A DNA stretch of 33,444 bases from Dissophora ornata (taxonomy: Eukaryota; Mortierellomycota; Mortierellomycetes; Mortierellales; Mortierellaceae): assembly GCA_025201705.1 (NCBI GenBank), contig MU616897.1, positions 1 to 33,444 of the forward strand, given 5' to 3'. Positions 33,184 to 33,444 of this stretch are shown one piece after another. Position numbers and translations under genes: made by a program. Numbering within the stretch: the first letter of the stretch is position 1; the number at the start of each line of letters is the position of its first letter. Under the pieces are notes generated by a model. That model did not search any database, was not told the origin of the DNA, and saw only the letters and a program-made list of their open reading frames with translations.

Positions 33184-33444
33184 CGACCTTGATCCGGACA
33201 ATCAGAAACATTGCCATTCTTTCCTCGTTTGATATCCCTCTAATTTGAGCGTGTCTGTTTTATTATCCTTGCTCTGACTCTCGTTCGTCTTTTATCGTAT
33301 TGTTGTTCGTCCTTTTCTTCCTTTGTCCAAAAAGTGTTTTTTAGCGTTTTCTTTTTCTTTTTTTCTTTTCTTTTCTTTTTTTTTTTTCTTTTTTTTTTTT
33401 TGTTCAAGTCCTGCCAACCTTCTGTGAATAAAAAAAACGGAAAT
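33184..33444 (+). terminator. 3' UTR of the Sds3/Dep1 gene, T-rich tail and AATAAA
   Basis: Downstream of the stop is a long T-rich run (about 33338-33401) followed by AATAAA at 33427-33432 near the window end. This is a plausible poly(A) region for the gene upstream. A further gene to the right cannot be seen. Confidence 0.5.

Overview
The window is eukaryotic nuclear DNA. It most likely comes from an early-diverging filamentous fungus of the Mucoromycota/Mortierellomycota type. Evidence seen: genes split by short GT-AG introns (mostly 65-150 nt) with CTAAC/CTAG-like 3' ends, compact spacing between genes, pyrimidine-rich leaders, very glutamine-rich and acidic low-complexity proteins, and an MCM9 helicase gene. 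MCM9 is generally absent from Saccharomycotina and Pezizomycotina but is kept in several basal fungal lineages. The genus-level guess is inference only.

Layout. Positions 1-5800 are repeat-rich and gene-poor: a 368-bp fold-back element at the left edge, diverged direct repeats, one gene for a small secreted cysteine-rich protein (3025-3468), an LTR-like relic (about 3700-3992) and decayed coding debris. From 5800 on come conserved housekeeping genes, whose exon structures I rebuilt by hand with phase checks at every junction. They are MCM9 (minus, 5840-9063), the B55/Cdc55 regulatory subunit of PP2A (minus, 9184-11865), a 339-aa protein of unknown function with a GC-AG intron (plus, 15202-16601), ribosomal protein eL20 (plus, 16759-18127), a 1163-aa polyglutamine protein with possible leucine-rich repeats (minus, 18284-21775), a DDHD-domain phospholipase-like protein (minus, 23295-27252), a Nop12/RBM34-type nucleolar RRM protein (minus, 27417-29256) and an Sds3/Dep1-family subunit of the Sin3-Rpd3L histone deacetylase complex (plus, 30122-33183).

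The genes do not form a pathway. They cover DNA repair and replication (MCM9), cell-cycle phosphatase targeting (B55), the ribosome and its biogenesis (eL20, Nop12/RBM34), chromatin (Sds3/Dep1) and lipid metabolism (DDHD). The two large non-coding blocks are 11866-15201 (between the divergent B55 and 339-aa genes) and 21776-23294. I saw no tRNA, rRNA, CRISPR or intact transposase gene. The most interesting points are MCM9 itself with its charged insertion, the altered nucleophile elbow and long insertion in the DDHD protein, the cysteine-rich secreted protein beside a repeat field, the fold-back element, and the very small terminal exons in three neighbouring genes.
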